Shown: in pieces, positions 1 through 7,329 of the stretch
Numbering within the stretch: the first letter of the stretch is position 1
How the letters are laid out: each line of letters opens with the position of its first letter
From: Lachnospiraceae bacterium
GTDB lineage: Bacteria; Bacillota; Clostridia; Lachnospirales; Lachnospiraceae
Assembly: GCA_900769115.1 (NCBI GenBank)
Contig: CAAGFJ010000084.1
Location: 1-64,000 of the forward strand
Direction: 5' to 3'
DNA length: 64,000 bases
Notes under the pieces: model-generated
Seen by the model: the letters and a program-made list of their open reading frames with translations, nothing else
The model's database searches: none
Told to the model about the DNA's origin: nothing
Program-made: the position numbers and the translations under genes

Positions 1-1
1 A

Positions 2-190
2 GCATGCGGAACAGCGTGTGGAGCAGGTGAAAAGCCAGAAGAGAAACCGGCAGCATGCGGAACAGCATGTGGAGCAGCAGATAAGCCGGAAGAGAAACCG
101 GCAGCATGCGGAACAGCGTGCGGAGCAGCAGATAAGCTGGAGCAGAAACCGACGGCATGCGGAACAGCATGTGGGGCATCTGACAAGTAA
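2..190 (+). CDS. ACGX-repeat Cys-rich peptide (C-terminal part; 5' end outside window)
   Basis: The open frame runs from the window edge to TAA at 188-190 and shows about 62 residues of a repetitive protein whose start lies outside. The unit is 17 residues (51 bp): ACGTACGA followed by a nine-residue spacer rich in Glu, Lys and Pro. Three full units and a shortened fourth are visible. This matches the class of small peptides called ACGX-repeat peptides, whose genes sit beside a dedicated radical SAM/SPASM enzyme; such an enzyme starts 27 bp downstream. It is therefore probably a ribosomally made, radical-SAM-modified peptide (RiPP precursor), with the Cys residues the likely targets. The nature of the crosslink is not known from sequence. 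The +1 frame over the same DNA is also open but gives a shapeless Arg/Gln-rich product and is taken as a shadow. Confidence 0.75.
   Translation, partial: ACGTACGAGEKPEEKPAACGTACGAADKPEEKPAACGTACGAADKLEQKPTACGTACGASDK
2..190 (+). repeat. 51-bp in-frame tandem repeat, about 3.7 units visible
   Basis: Units begin with GCATGCGGAACAGC at positions 2, 53, 104 and 155. They encode the ACGTACGA blocks of the peptide and differ by a few substitutions. The array continues past the left edge of the window to an unknown extent. Confidence 0.85.
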
Positions 191-217
191 AATAAGTTAA
201 GGAAGGAGTTGGATAGG

Positions 218-1279
218 ATGAGTCAGTATTTTTCTTTTCAGTGGCATATTACAGATGAATGTGACCAGCGATGCAAGCATTGTTATATTTTCTCAGGCGA
301 AGGCTGTAAGGAATTAAAGTCCATGACATGGAAGCAGATGACAGAGGTAGTGGCAAACTGTGAGGATTTTTGCAAGGTATATGGCAGAGTGCCATATTTC
401 TATATTACTGGCGGCGATCCTATCCTTCATCCGGATTTCTGGAAATTAATGGTATTGCTGAAATCAAAAGAGATACCTTTTACTTTAATGGGAAATCCAT
501 TTCATTTGAATGACGAAATTTGCAGAATGCTAAAGGTGTGTGGTTGCGATAAATACCAGATGTCTTTGGATGGAATGAGGGAAACTCACGATTGGTTCAG
601 AAAGCCGGGTAGTTTTGATCTGACGATTGAGAAAATCGGATGTCTGAACAGAGCAGGAATAAAAAGTGTAATTATGAGTACGGTATCCAAAACAAATATG
701 GAGGAAATACCGGATATTATTGATGAAGTTGTAAAAGCGAAAGCAAAGGTCTTTGCATTTTCACGCTATGTGCCTACCGGCGGTGGAGTTGACACAAGTA
801 TGACACCGGAAGAATACAGAAAACTTCTGGAGGTCTGTGATGCAAAGTATAAGGCATATGAAAAGGCAGGATGCGAGACCTATTTTAATAAAAAGGATCA
901 TTTGTGGACGCTGTATGAATATGAAACAGGACAGTTTAAGCTTCCTGAGCGTACAGAGGCAGGAATGATCTATGGTGGCTGTAACTGTGGAAATTGTCAT
1001 ATTACCATATCTTCGAACGGAGATATTATGGCATGCAGAAGGGTGACAGACAGTAAAGTGGCCAATATTTTTGAAGACCGACTGGCAGACGTCTGGATCT
1101 GTCAGATGGAAAAATACAGAGATTACGATAAATTTGTAAAATGCAGCAAATGTGAACTTAAGGCATGGTGCCGGGGATGTCCTGCAGTCGCCAATGGAAT
1201 AAGCGGTAATTTTTACGTAGCGGATCCGCAGTGCTGGAAGACTAGAAATGAGATTACCGGGGAGGTATTGGAGGAGTGA
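218..1279 (+). CDS. Radical SAM/SPASM peptide maturase, ACGX system
   Basis: A 353-residue radical SAM enzyme. The SAM-cluster motif CDQRCKHC gives Cys15, Cys19 and Cys22, followed by the glycine-rich strand YITGGDP. The C-terminal third is a SPASM domain with many Cys: CNCGNC at 255-260, a Cys in GDIMACRR, and CSKCELKAWCRGC at 309-321, enough for two auxiliary Fe-S clusters. Family knowledge: SPASM maturases beside Cys-rich repeat peptides install thioether links at Cys. The adjacent ACGX-repeat gene is the obvious substrate. ATG at 218 is preferred over an in-frame TTG at 209, because GGAAGGAG (201-208) lies at a normal distance from the ATG and abuts the TTG. The next gene begins 4 bp after the stop, so the two are co-transcribed. 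Confidence 0.85.
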   Translation: MSQYFSFQWHITDECDQRCKHCYIFSGEGCKELKSMTWKQMTEVVANCEDFCKVYGRVPYFYITGGDPILHPDFWKLMVLLKSKEIPFTLMGNPFHLNDEICRMLKVCGCDKYQMSLDGMRETHDWFRKPGSFDLTIEKIGCLNRAGIKSVIMSTVSKTNMEEIPDIIDEVVKAKAKVFAFSRYVPTGGGVDTSMTPEEYRKLLEVCDAKYKAYEKAGCETYFNKKDHLWTLYEYETGQFKLPERTEAGMIYGGCNCGNCHITISSNGDIMACRRVTDSKVANIFEDRLADVWICQMEKYRDYDKFVKCSKCELKAWCRGCPAVANGISGNFYVADPQCWKTRNEITGEVLEE

Positions 1280-1283
1280 TAAA

Positions 1284-1895
1284 ATGGATTTAGTAACATG
1301 TTTGAAAAAAATGGAACTGGTGGGAGTGCTTGCGTTTGCAACAGTAGACAGTGAAGGGGCACCACAGATACGGAATATCAGTGCGATTCATTATGAGCCG
1401 GATGCACTCTATTTTTTCACCGCCAGAGGTAAAAATTTTTGCAAAGAATTAATGGAAGATGGCAGGGTTCAGATTCTTGCCTATACCAAATACAAAGAAA
1501 TGATTCGTTTGTCAGGAAAGGCTTACGCAGTGGCGGACAATGAACAGAAAAAATGGATGGATATCATTTTTGAAGAGCAGCCATATCTTGCGAATGTATA
1601 TCCGGGAGATACAAGAGAAATCGGGATTATTTTCTGTATTGATCAGGCGGAAGTGGAATATTTTAATCTTGGCGTGAGTCCGATTTTCCGGGAGACATAT
1701 ATTCTGGGAAATGTTAGTATAAAAGAAAAAGGATATTACATAACGGAATCCTGTATCGGCTGTGGCATATGTATGAAACATTGTCCGCAGAAATGCATTG
1801 AGAAGGGAAAGCCTTTTGTTATCCGACAGAAGCACTGTTTGCACTGTGGAAACTGTTATGAAAAATGTCCGGTGAAAGCGGTGATCAGGAAATGA
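1284..1895 (+). CDS. PNPOx-like flavin protein fused to a 2x[4Fe-4S] ferredoxin domain
   Basis: 203 residues. Residues 1 to about 130 resemble the pyridoxamine 5'-phosphate oxidase/flavin reductase split-barrel family (conserved start ...GVLAFATVDSEGAPQIRNI). Residues 150-203 form a bacterial ferredoxin with two CxxCxxCxxxC sets: CIGCGICMKHCP from about 157 and CLHCGNCYEKCP from about 185. Such fusions move electrons between a flavin and Fe-S clusters. Placed 4 bp after a radical SAM enzyme, it could supply reducing electrons for SAM cleavage or for the SPASM clusters; this is inferred from position. GGAG at 1271-1275 serves the ATG at 1284. It overlaps the next gene in an ATGA junction, indicating translational coupling. 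Confidence 0.8.
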   Translation: MDLVTCLKKMELVGVLAFATVDSEGAPQIRNISAIHYEPDALYFFTARGKNFCKELMEDGRVQILAYTKYKEMIRLSGKAYAVADNEQKKWMDIIFEEQPYLANVYPGDTREIGIIFCIDQAEVEYFNLGVSPIFRETYILGNVSIKEKGYYITESCIGCGICMKHCPQKCIEKGKPFVIRQKHCLHCGNCYEKCPVKAVIRK

Positions 1896-2665
1896 ATCAG
1901 GATGATAGAAGAAAATATTTAATTAAAGAATTACTGAAAGAGCGACCAGAGTATGAAAACATGCAGATCCCATCAGATACAAGCGAGCAGAAAATGCTGC
2001 TCAGATCGCTTATGAATATAAGAATGCCGGGAAAAATGGATGATGCGTTTTTGCAGATTCAGGATGCGTACCTTTCAGAAGAAAATGAGAAAAAAGGGAT
2101 AGTCACATTGGCAGATATAGAGGAGGTACAGCCTGATCTTTCTATCTGGAAGGGTGATATTACAAGACTTGGAGTGGGAGCGATTGTAAATGCAGCCAAC
2201 AGTGGTATGACAGGCTGCTATCAGCCTTGCCATAACTGTATTGATAATTGCATTCATACCTATGCAGGAATTCAGCTTCGGAATTATTGCAATCATATGA
2301 TGATAAAACAGGGACAGGAAGAACCAACAGGGCAGGCAAAGATTACGCCAGCGTTTAATCTGCCCTGTGATCATGTGATTCATACGGTCGGTCCGGTTGT
2401 ACAGGGAAAGCTGACAAAGGAACATGAGCATTTACTGATATCCTGCTATGAATCGTGTCTTAGGATAGCGGATGAGAATGAAGTAAAGAGTATTGCTTTT
2501 TGTTGTATTTCAACCGGTGTATTTATGTTTCCAAATAAAAAAGCTGCCGAGCTTGCAGTACAGACAGTAAGGCAATATAAAGAAAAGACAAAATCAAAGA
2601 TAAAGGTGATATTTAATGTTTTTAAAGAGGAAGATGAACGACTCTATGAATGGTTACTCAGATAA
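1892..2665 (+). CDS. Zinc-dependent macrodomain protein-ADP-ribose hydrolase (SirTM-linked type)
   Basis: 257 residues. The macrodomain core is clear: WKGDITRLGVGAIVNAANS, then a Cys/His-rich insertion GCYQPCHNCIDNCIHTYAG, then the loop STGVFMFPNKKAA. The Cys/His insertion is the zinc-site signature of macrodomains that are genetically coupled to class M sirtuins and remove ADP-ribose from proteins (family knowledge from the SirTM-macrodomain work of Rack and colleagues). The start at 1892 makes an ATGA overlap with the ferredoxin gene; an upstream in-frame ATG at 1865 would overlap it by 31 bp. The following gene is the matching SirTM and overlaps this one. The pair would write and erase ADP-ribose on a shared target, in the cytoplasm. 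Confidence 0.85.
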   Translation: MNQDDRRKYLIKELLKERPEYENMQIPSDTSEQKMLLRSLMNIRMPGKMDDAFLQIQDAYLSEENEKKGIVTLADIEEVQPDLSIWKGDITRLGVGAIVNAANSGMTGCYQPCHNCIDNCIHTYAGIQLRNYCNHMMIKQGQEEPTGQAKITPAFNLPCDHVIHTVGPVVQGKLTKEHEHLLISCYESCLRIADENEVKSIAFCCISTGVFMFPNKKAAELAVQTVRQYKEKTKSKIKVIFNVFKEEDERLYEWLLR

Positions 2666-3530
2666 GATATTACAGATAAAAGAAAAAATTCAGGCAGCAG
2701 ACGCTGTTGTAATAGGGGCTGGTGCAGGATTTTCTACATCAGCCGGTTTTGTGTATAATGGAGAAAGATTTGAAAAATATTTTTCGGATTTTAGAAACAA
2801 ATATGGATTTTCTGATATGTATGCAGGTGGCTTCTATCCTTATGAGACATTGGAAGAGCACTGGGGATACTGGTGCAGATATATCTATATCAACCGTTAT
2901 ATGAATCCACCAAAGCCGGTATATCAGAACCTGTATGAGCTGGTAAAAGAAAAAGATTATTTTGTACTGACGACAAATGTGGATCATTGTTTCCAGAAGG
3001 CAGGATTTGCGAAAAACAGAATCTTTTATACACAGGGAGATTATGGATTGTTTCAATGTAGTGAACCTTGTCATAAAGAAACCTATGACAATGAAGAAAT
3101 CATAAAGAAAATGGTGCTGAGTCAGGGATTACGGATTAAAAACGGGGAACTGCAAAAACCGGAAGACGGAGAAATAAAGCTTACGGTTCCGTCCGGCCTG
3201 ATTCCGTATTGTCCGCGTTGTGGTAAGCCGATGAGTATGAATCTCAGATCGGATCAGACATTTGTTGAGGATAAGGGATGGCACCAGGCAGCCGAACGGT
3301 ACGAGAGGTTTATACAGGATCATAAAAAGCAGAAAATAGTCTTCGTGGAGCTTGGTGTAGGATATAATACTCCCGGTATTATAAAATATCCGTTTTGGCA
3401 GATGACAAACACATTTCAACGTGCATTTTATGTGTGCCTGAACCAGGGTGAAGCAGATGTACCGGAAGAAATAAGGAAAAAGTCTATCTGCATGAATGAA
3501 GATATTGGAGGGGTTCTGAAAGAACTGTAG
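2634..3530 (+). CDS. Class M sirtuin, protein ADP-ribosyltransferase (SirTM)
   Basis: 298 residues. Rossmann-type NAD site AVVIGAGAGFSTSAG, then LTTNVDHCF and FYTQGDYGLFQC. In ordinary deacetylase sirtuins the last segment carries a catalytic His (LHGS); here Gln replaces it (TQGD), the hallmark of SirTM enzymes that ADP-ribosylate rather than deacylate. A CPRCG zinc-type element follows near residue 200. The start is ambiguous: ATG 2634 follows AAAGAGG closely, ATG 2646 follows it at a long distance, and ATG 2616 has no good site. Known SirTM operons usually carry a lipoylated GcvH-like target and a lipoate ligase; neither is visible here, which raises the possibility that the peptide or the maturase upstream is the target. 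It is the last gene of the operon. Confidence 0.85.
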   Translation: MNDSMNGYSDKILQIKEKIQAADAVVIGAGAGFSTSAGFVYNGERFEKYFSDFRNKYGFSDMYAGGFYPYETLEEHWGYWCRYIYINRYMNPPKPVYQNLYELVKEKDYFVLTTNVDHCFQKAGFAKNRIFYTQGDYGLFQCSEPCHKETYDNEEIIKKMVLSQGLRIKNGELQKPEDGEIKLTVPSGLIPYCPRCGKPMSMNLRSDQTFVEDKGWHQAAERYERFIQDHKKQKIVFVELGVGYNTPGIIKYPFWQMTNTFQRAFYVCLNQGEADVPEEIRKKSICMNEDIGGVLKEL

Positions 3531-3795
3531 ACCTGACAGACAGATTTGACCTTGACCTTTGCACTTACAGCCAGTGATTTTGTATGGCAGGGAGAGTGGC
3601 TTTTGAACAAAAAAGCCTTTATGGGCTGTAATTTTCAATGAAAGAGAAAGCAGAAATGATAACTGCGGGTGTAAGTTCGGCAAATGCTAGTAATGATATG
3701 TTAGAGCAATTGATTGAGAGATGCTTGATTCAGCTAAAATAAGTAATTTGCTGATGGATAAGTTGCAAAACTATTTTTGGGAATGCATAAATAAG
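3531..3795. other. Intergenic stretch, no supported gene
   Basis: No confident gene is visible. A 34-codon frame at 3638-3742 (+) lacks a ribosome site and resembles nothing I recognise. It may be a remnant or chance. Confidence 0.4.
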
Positions 3796-3851
3796 AAAAG
3801 GGACATTGCGCCATTGATTTCTAAATCAGTAAAGTAATGCCCCTTTTTATC
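3796..3851. terminator. Bidirectional terminator between the SirTM operon and nitrilase
   Basis: AAAAGGGACATT on the left pairs with AATGCCCCTTTT on the right, with a nested GATTT/AAATC stem in the loop. T-runs flank it in both directions, fitting two convergent transcripts. Confidence 0.7.
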
Positions 3852-3854
3852 AGT

Positions 3855-4859
3855 TTAATCCTCTTTACTATTCTGGATATCCTGGTAGCTATACACAGTT
3901 GGCTTGGTATCACCAATCTTGTTGACAGGAACGTGAACGCTGCGGTCAAAATTCAGACTGAGGAATCCCGGTGTGGAATAGTGTCCGGCGGTATCGATCA
4001 GGAATTTTCCTGGTATAATCTGGGACAGGTCGATATCGGCATAAGTAATTCCCTCTTCATCGTGTTCAAGATGATTGCCGATCTCTAATCCGTTTGGAGC
4101 AAGAATACAGGTAATGCCGTATCCATTTTTCATATAATGCTTTTGATAATCACTTTCACAGATACGGTCACGCTGATCGTCTGTCCAGATCTGAGAGGTT
4201 ACCAGACAGAATACCTGATTGCTTAATGCATAATATTTTGCAGCATTCAGACATTGCTCCGGGCCAAACAGATGTCCTTCTACTGGCATACCGATCGGCC
4301 ATGAGGAGACATGAATCTGTTCATTTAAGGAAGCCATAGCGGCAATATTGAGTGGAAGATAATGTTCCCAGCACTGTAATCCTCCAAGATTACCATATTC
4401 AGTTTCAAATACGGGCATCATACTTCCGTCTCCATCTCCCCAGATTGTTTTTTCTGCATTAGTGGCTTTTAATTTTCTGTGTTTTCCGATCAAATCACCG
4501 GAAGGGTTAAACCATAGCTGTGTCAAATAGAGAGAACCGCCATCCTTTTCTGTGACGGATACACAGAAGTATACTTTATTTCTTCTGGCAGCTTCACTTA
4601 AATCTCGAACCGCTTTACTTGGAATTTCAACGGCGTTTTTATAAAGGTCAATGTAATATTTCATACCATAATCGGCATTTCCGAGCCAAATCCACCAAGG
4701 ATAACCGGGAATGAAAGCTTCCGGGAAAGCGATTACTTTTGTACCGTTAGAAGCAGCTTCGTCGACCAGTTTACAGGTTTTCTGAACGGTAGCCTCTAAA
4801 TCTAACATGACAGGGGATGCCTGTACGGCAGCAACTTTTACTTGTGGGTAATCTGACAT
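3855..4859 (-). CDS. Nitrilase (carbon-nitrogen hydrolase family)
   Basis: 334 residues, the usual length of plant/bacterial-type nitrilases. The catalytic triad is visible: Glu47 in AFPEAFIPGYPWW, Lys129 in KHRKLKAT, and Cys163 in GGLQCWEHYLPL. The PGYPWW and CWEHYLPL segments favour a true nitrilase (R-CN to carboxylate and ammonia) over an amidase; substrate cannot be told. Cytoplasmic. AGGAGG precedes the ATG. It is divergent from a LysR regulator, the usual arrangement for an inducible catabolic gene. A strong hairpin with a U-run lies between promoter region and start codon (see the attenuator entry). Confidence 0.85.
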   Translation of the reverse strand: MSDYPQVKVAAVQASPVMLDLEATVQKTCKLVDEAASNGTKVIAFPEAFIPGYPWWIWLGNADYGMKYYIDLYKNAVEIPSKAVRDLSEAARRNKVYFCVSVTEKDGGSLYLTQLWFNPSGDLIGKHRKLKATNAEKTIWGDGDGSMMPVFETEYGNLGGLQCWEHYLPLNIAAMASLNEQIHVSSWPIGMPVEGHLFGPEQCLNAAKYYALSNQVFCLVTSQIWTDDQRDRICESDYQKHYMKNGYGITCILAPNGLEIGNHLEHDEEGITYADIDLSQIIPGKFLIDTAGHYSTPGFLSLNFDRSVHVPVNKIGDTKPTVYSYQDIQNSKED

Positions 4860-4885
4860 AATAAAATCCTCCTTTTGTAAAGAAA

Positions 4886-4921
4886 ATAAAAAAAGAGCTT
4901 AAATCATCTGATCTAAGCCCC
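4886..4921 (-). terminator. Terminator-like hairpin in the nitrilase leader (possible attenuator)
   Basis: Read on the minus strand, GGGGCTTAGATC pairs with GATTTAAGCTC around an AGAT loop, followed directly by seven T residues. It sits 27 bp upstream of the nitrilase ATG and downstream of the only space for a promoter (about 4925-4970), so it would interrupt the nitrilase transcript unless overridden. Confidence 0.6.
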
Positions 4922-5034
4922 TTTGCTTGTACTCACTATAGCGCAGTTTGACATGAAAGAAAAGCAAGATATTTTTGGCGCACTTCAATTTTTACTTGAA
5001 ACGAGAACGGCATAGATGTATATTGAGGAAAAGG

Positions 5035-6030
5035 ATGGTGAGAAGGATGGATACAAAAGATATTCGTGCGTTTATGTGTTTGTACGAGGAGCAAAGTATA
5101 TCTGCGGCAGCAAGGAAGCTATATATTACGCCGCAGGGACTTAGTCTGAGTCTCAAAAAGATGGAGAAGGAACTGAATAGTCAATTATTTGTGAGAAGTA
5201 ATCAGGGGATTGTGCCGACTGATACAGCAAGATATTTCTATGCACATGCAGGCAACATTATGGAACAGTTAATGCAGATCACGAATCATATTCAGAAGTC
5301 GGAATATCAGGAGAAGTATCATCTGAATGTGGCTCCCACATTAGGAATTATAGATTATCTGACCGTTCGTTTCTTCAAACAATATAAGGAAGATCATCCG
5401 AATATACATCTTACGGTGGTAGAGAATCCGGATCGTACGGTGAAAGATCGTATGTTAAATGGAGAAGCAGAGGTGGGATTTCTGGCGGGACCGATTGACG
5501 GCACTTTATTTCGGGCAATTCCTTTTTCAAGACACCATCATTGTCTGGTCATACATAAGGATCATCCACTTGCACAAAAGGAGAGCATTTCATATCAGGA
5601 TTTAGATCATGAGGCAATTGCGTTAGAAGGGCGTGATTTCATGCCATATCACAATAATATTAACCGTTTCATCAAGGCAGGGGTGGCACCGGATATTGTA
5701 ATTGAAACGACAGAGATTGATACAACGCATAAGATAGCTGACATGAACGAGGGAATTGGAGTATCTGTGGATTTTCCGGCATGGCAGGATATCAGACCAA
5801 ACACAGTCATACGACCTTTTGAAGACATGGAATGTATATGGGAGACGTATCTGGTTACAAGGGCAGATCAGCCTGTTTCAAGAGAAGCAGCGGAATTTAT
5901 ACGATATGCAAAATGGTGGCTGGCTGTGAATAAGCATGTGTTGTTTCATTGGCCGGAAGAATATGAATATCTGAATGAGTGGTATAATGTAGAAGAGAAG
6001 GTGGACGAATCTCAATTTTTCAACCACTAG
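5035..6030 (+). CDS. LysR-family transcriptional regulator
   Basis: 331 residues. N-terminal winged helix-turn-helix (about residues 6-65: TKDIRAFMCLYEEQSISAAARKLYITPQGLSLSLKKME split over the recognition helix), then a substrate-binding LysR effector domain. Divergent from the nitrilase, which it probably regulates. Start at ATG 5035 uses GAGG at 5025-5028; an in-frame ATG at 5047 is also possible. Confidence 0.85.
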   Translation: MVRRMDTKDIRAFMCLYEEQSISAAARKLYITPQGLSLSLKKMEKELNSQLFVRSNQGIVPTDTARYFYAHAGNIMEQLMQITNHIQKSEYQEKYHLNVAPTLGIIDYLTVRFFKQYKEDHPNIHLTVVENPDRTVKDRMLNGEAEVGFLAGPIDGTLFRAIPFSRHHHCLVIHKDHPLAQKESISYQDLDHEAIALEGRDFMPYHNNINRFIKAGVAPDIVIETTEIDTTHKIADMNEGIGVSVDFPAWQDIRPNTVIRPFEDMECIWETYLVTRADQPVSREAAEFIRYAKWWLAVNKHVLFHWPEEYEYLNEWYNVEEKVDESQFFNH

Positions 6031-6118
6031 TTGATGACAGATCCTGCGATATTGTGATATGATAGTCGCATGCGGTATTTTGATGAACAAGGAACAGAGA
6101 ATCAAGAGGAGGCGCGAT

Positions 6119-6400
6119 ATGGAACGACCACACTTTGATATTGTGGCCAGCGGTAAGCGGATGAAAGAGATTCGTAAGCAGAGAAATATCTCTGTGAAGT
6201 AAGTCTTGGAGTATATGGGATTTGAATCAACCCAGGCCGTGTATAAGTGGGAAGCCCATCACAAGCCGAATGCTGCACTGGTCATATACACTGAAGCAGA
6301 AAGAGAGAGTGAAGAAAGCATTAGCCACAGGGGTTCCGAAAGCAACGATTCTTACTTACTTTTATCTGGAGGTACCTGTGGAGAAGATGAGTTCATATAG
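6119..6400 (+). pseudogene. XRE-family HTH regulator broken by an in-frame stop
   Basis: A good ribosome site (AGAGGAGG) precedes ATG 6119. The first 27 residues end in ...KEIRKQRNISVK, then TAA at 6200-6202, and the frame continues VLEYMGFESTQAVYKWE. Together these make a typical XRE/Cro helix-turn-helix of Lachnospiraceae interrupted by a single stop. After YKWE the expected family sequence is lost, so the gene is also truncated or joined to foreign DNA. Confidence 0.65.
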
Positions 6401-6671
6401 AGTAAGGCAGTATATCTATCGCCCTAAGTGGTTCGAAGATTATGTTCTTGTTGAATCTGAAGAGGATATGGAGGCGTATCTTAATCACAGAACAGAAATT
6501 GATGCCGAGGCTTATGCCCGTAAGCTTGCAGGGATGATATTTGATGTCGGTTTATTTAGGGGTGGGGACGAGGACGTTATGAAGAAAATGAAAAAAAGAG
6601 CAGAAAAGATAACAATCAAAATAACGGATGATGAGATTGAATATTTTAACTGCATACTTGATATTGATTAA
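6387..6671 (+). CDS. Small hypothetical protein
   Basis: About 94 residues from ATG 6387 (GTGGAG just upstream). The same frame stays open back to 6222, so the true 5' end is unsure and the gene may itself be a fragment. The product begins SSYRVRQYIYRPKWFEDYVLV, is acidic in the middle and has a Lys-rich stretch (KKMKKRAEKITIK). No family recognised. It overlaps the end of the broken XRE gene in another frame and ends before a good terminator. Confidence 0.4.
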   Translation: MSSYRVRQYIYRPKWFEDYVLVESEEDMEAYLNHRTEIDAEAYARKLAGMIFDVGLFRGGDEDVMKKMKKRAEKITIKITDDEIEYFNCILDID

Positions 6672-6693
6672 GCTGATATTGCATTTATCGATT

Positions 6694-6726
6694 TAAGCAT
6701 CTACAGAAATGTAGGTGCTTTTATTA
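6694..6726 (+). terminator. Rho-independent terminator
   Basis: AAGCATCTACA and TGTAGGTGCTT pair around a GAAA loop, followed by TTATTATG. It closes the small orphan gene upstream. Confidence 0.75.
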
Positions 6727-6751
6727 TGCTTTGAAACAGGAGGTGGGGGGC

Positions 6752-6844
6752 GTGGTAAACAGAATACAGGGAATTACTGTCGAGATTGGCGGGGATTTTT
6801 TTGAATATATATGGAATTACCATAAAGGATATGCTAAAATTTAA
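6752..6844 (+). pseudogene. Phage tail tape-measure protein, N-terminal stub
   Basis: GTG 6752 after an AGGAGG site (6739-6744) opens a 30-residue frame beginning VVNRIQGITVEIGGD, which is close to the conserved start of siphophage tape-measure proteins (usually hundreds to over a thousand residues). The remainder (FFEYIWNYHKGYAKI) is unrelated and stops. It is best read as prophage debris. Confidence 0.5.
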
Positions 6845-6961
6845 GTAATGCATTACCATATACTGAACCATTAGTTAAGCGACGAATTGTGTATTATGAG
6901 ATATAATTGGTTATCAGCTTCCGATAGACAATGGTATGTTTAATGTAAAGGAGATGTTATT

Positions 6962-7309
6962 ATGGGTAATGTAAAGATAACGGTATTTTTTGTGACCAGG
7001 AATGGAGAATTTGCCCCACCGTTTATAATACAGGCTTTTTTGGATTTTCTGAAGGGCCCAACGACTGAGCTGGGGGATATAGGTATGGGAAATGCATATA
7101 ATATGCCGACGTATCTTGCAGGTGAGATTGAAGAACATATTGAAGAGGCAGTGGTAATTTGTCTTGGAACAGAGGAAGAAAAGTTTCGTCCAATGGTATT
7201 CATGCGAGAGAATGAGGTTAATATGTTGTTAGAAGCACTTGCGAAGAAGGGTGATGATGACGATTCATGGGAGATATGCAGGAAGGTACACAAGACAATC
7301 AGAACATAA
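6962..7309 (+). CDS. Conserved-looking hypothetical protein
   Basis: 115 residues with a strong site (AAAGGAGATG) before ATG 6962. The sequence is soluble and acidic at the C-terminal half, with no signal peptide or membrane segment. No family recognised. It ends 20 bp before the carboxypeptidase gene and could share its transcript. Confidence 0.6.
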   Translation: MGNVKITVFFVTRNGEFAPPFIIQAFLDFLKGPTTELGDIGMGNAYNMPTYLAGEIEEHIEEAVVICLGTEEEKFRPMVFMRENEVNMLLEALAKKGDDDDSWEICRKVHKTIRT

Positions 7310-7329
7310 GAATGTGAGGAAGAATACGT

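Noticed and set aside
18..200. 60-codon open frame rich in Arg, Gln and His over the left-edge repeat
   Set aside because: It has no ribosome site, and the neighbouring frame gives the regular ACGTACGA protein that fits the adjacent maturase. Openness is a by-product of the repeat.
3638..3742. 34-residue frame after the SirTM gene
   Set aside because: No ribosome site, no recognisable family and no promoter. Mentioned only as possible debris.
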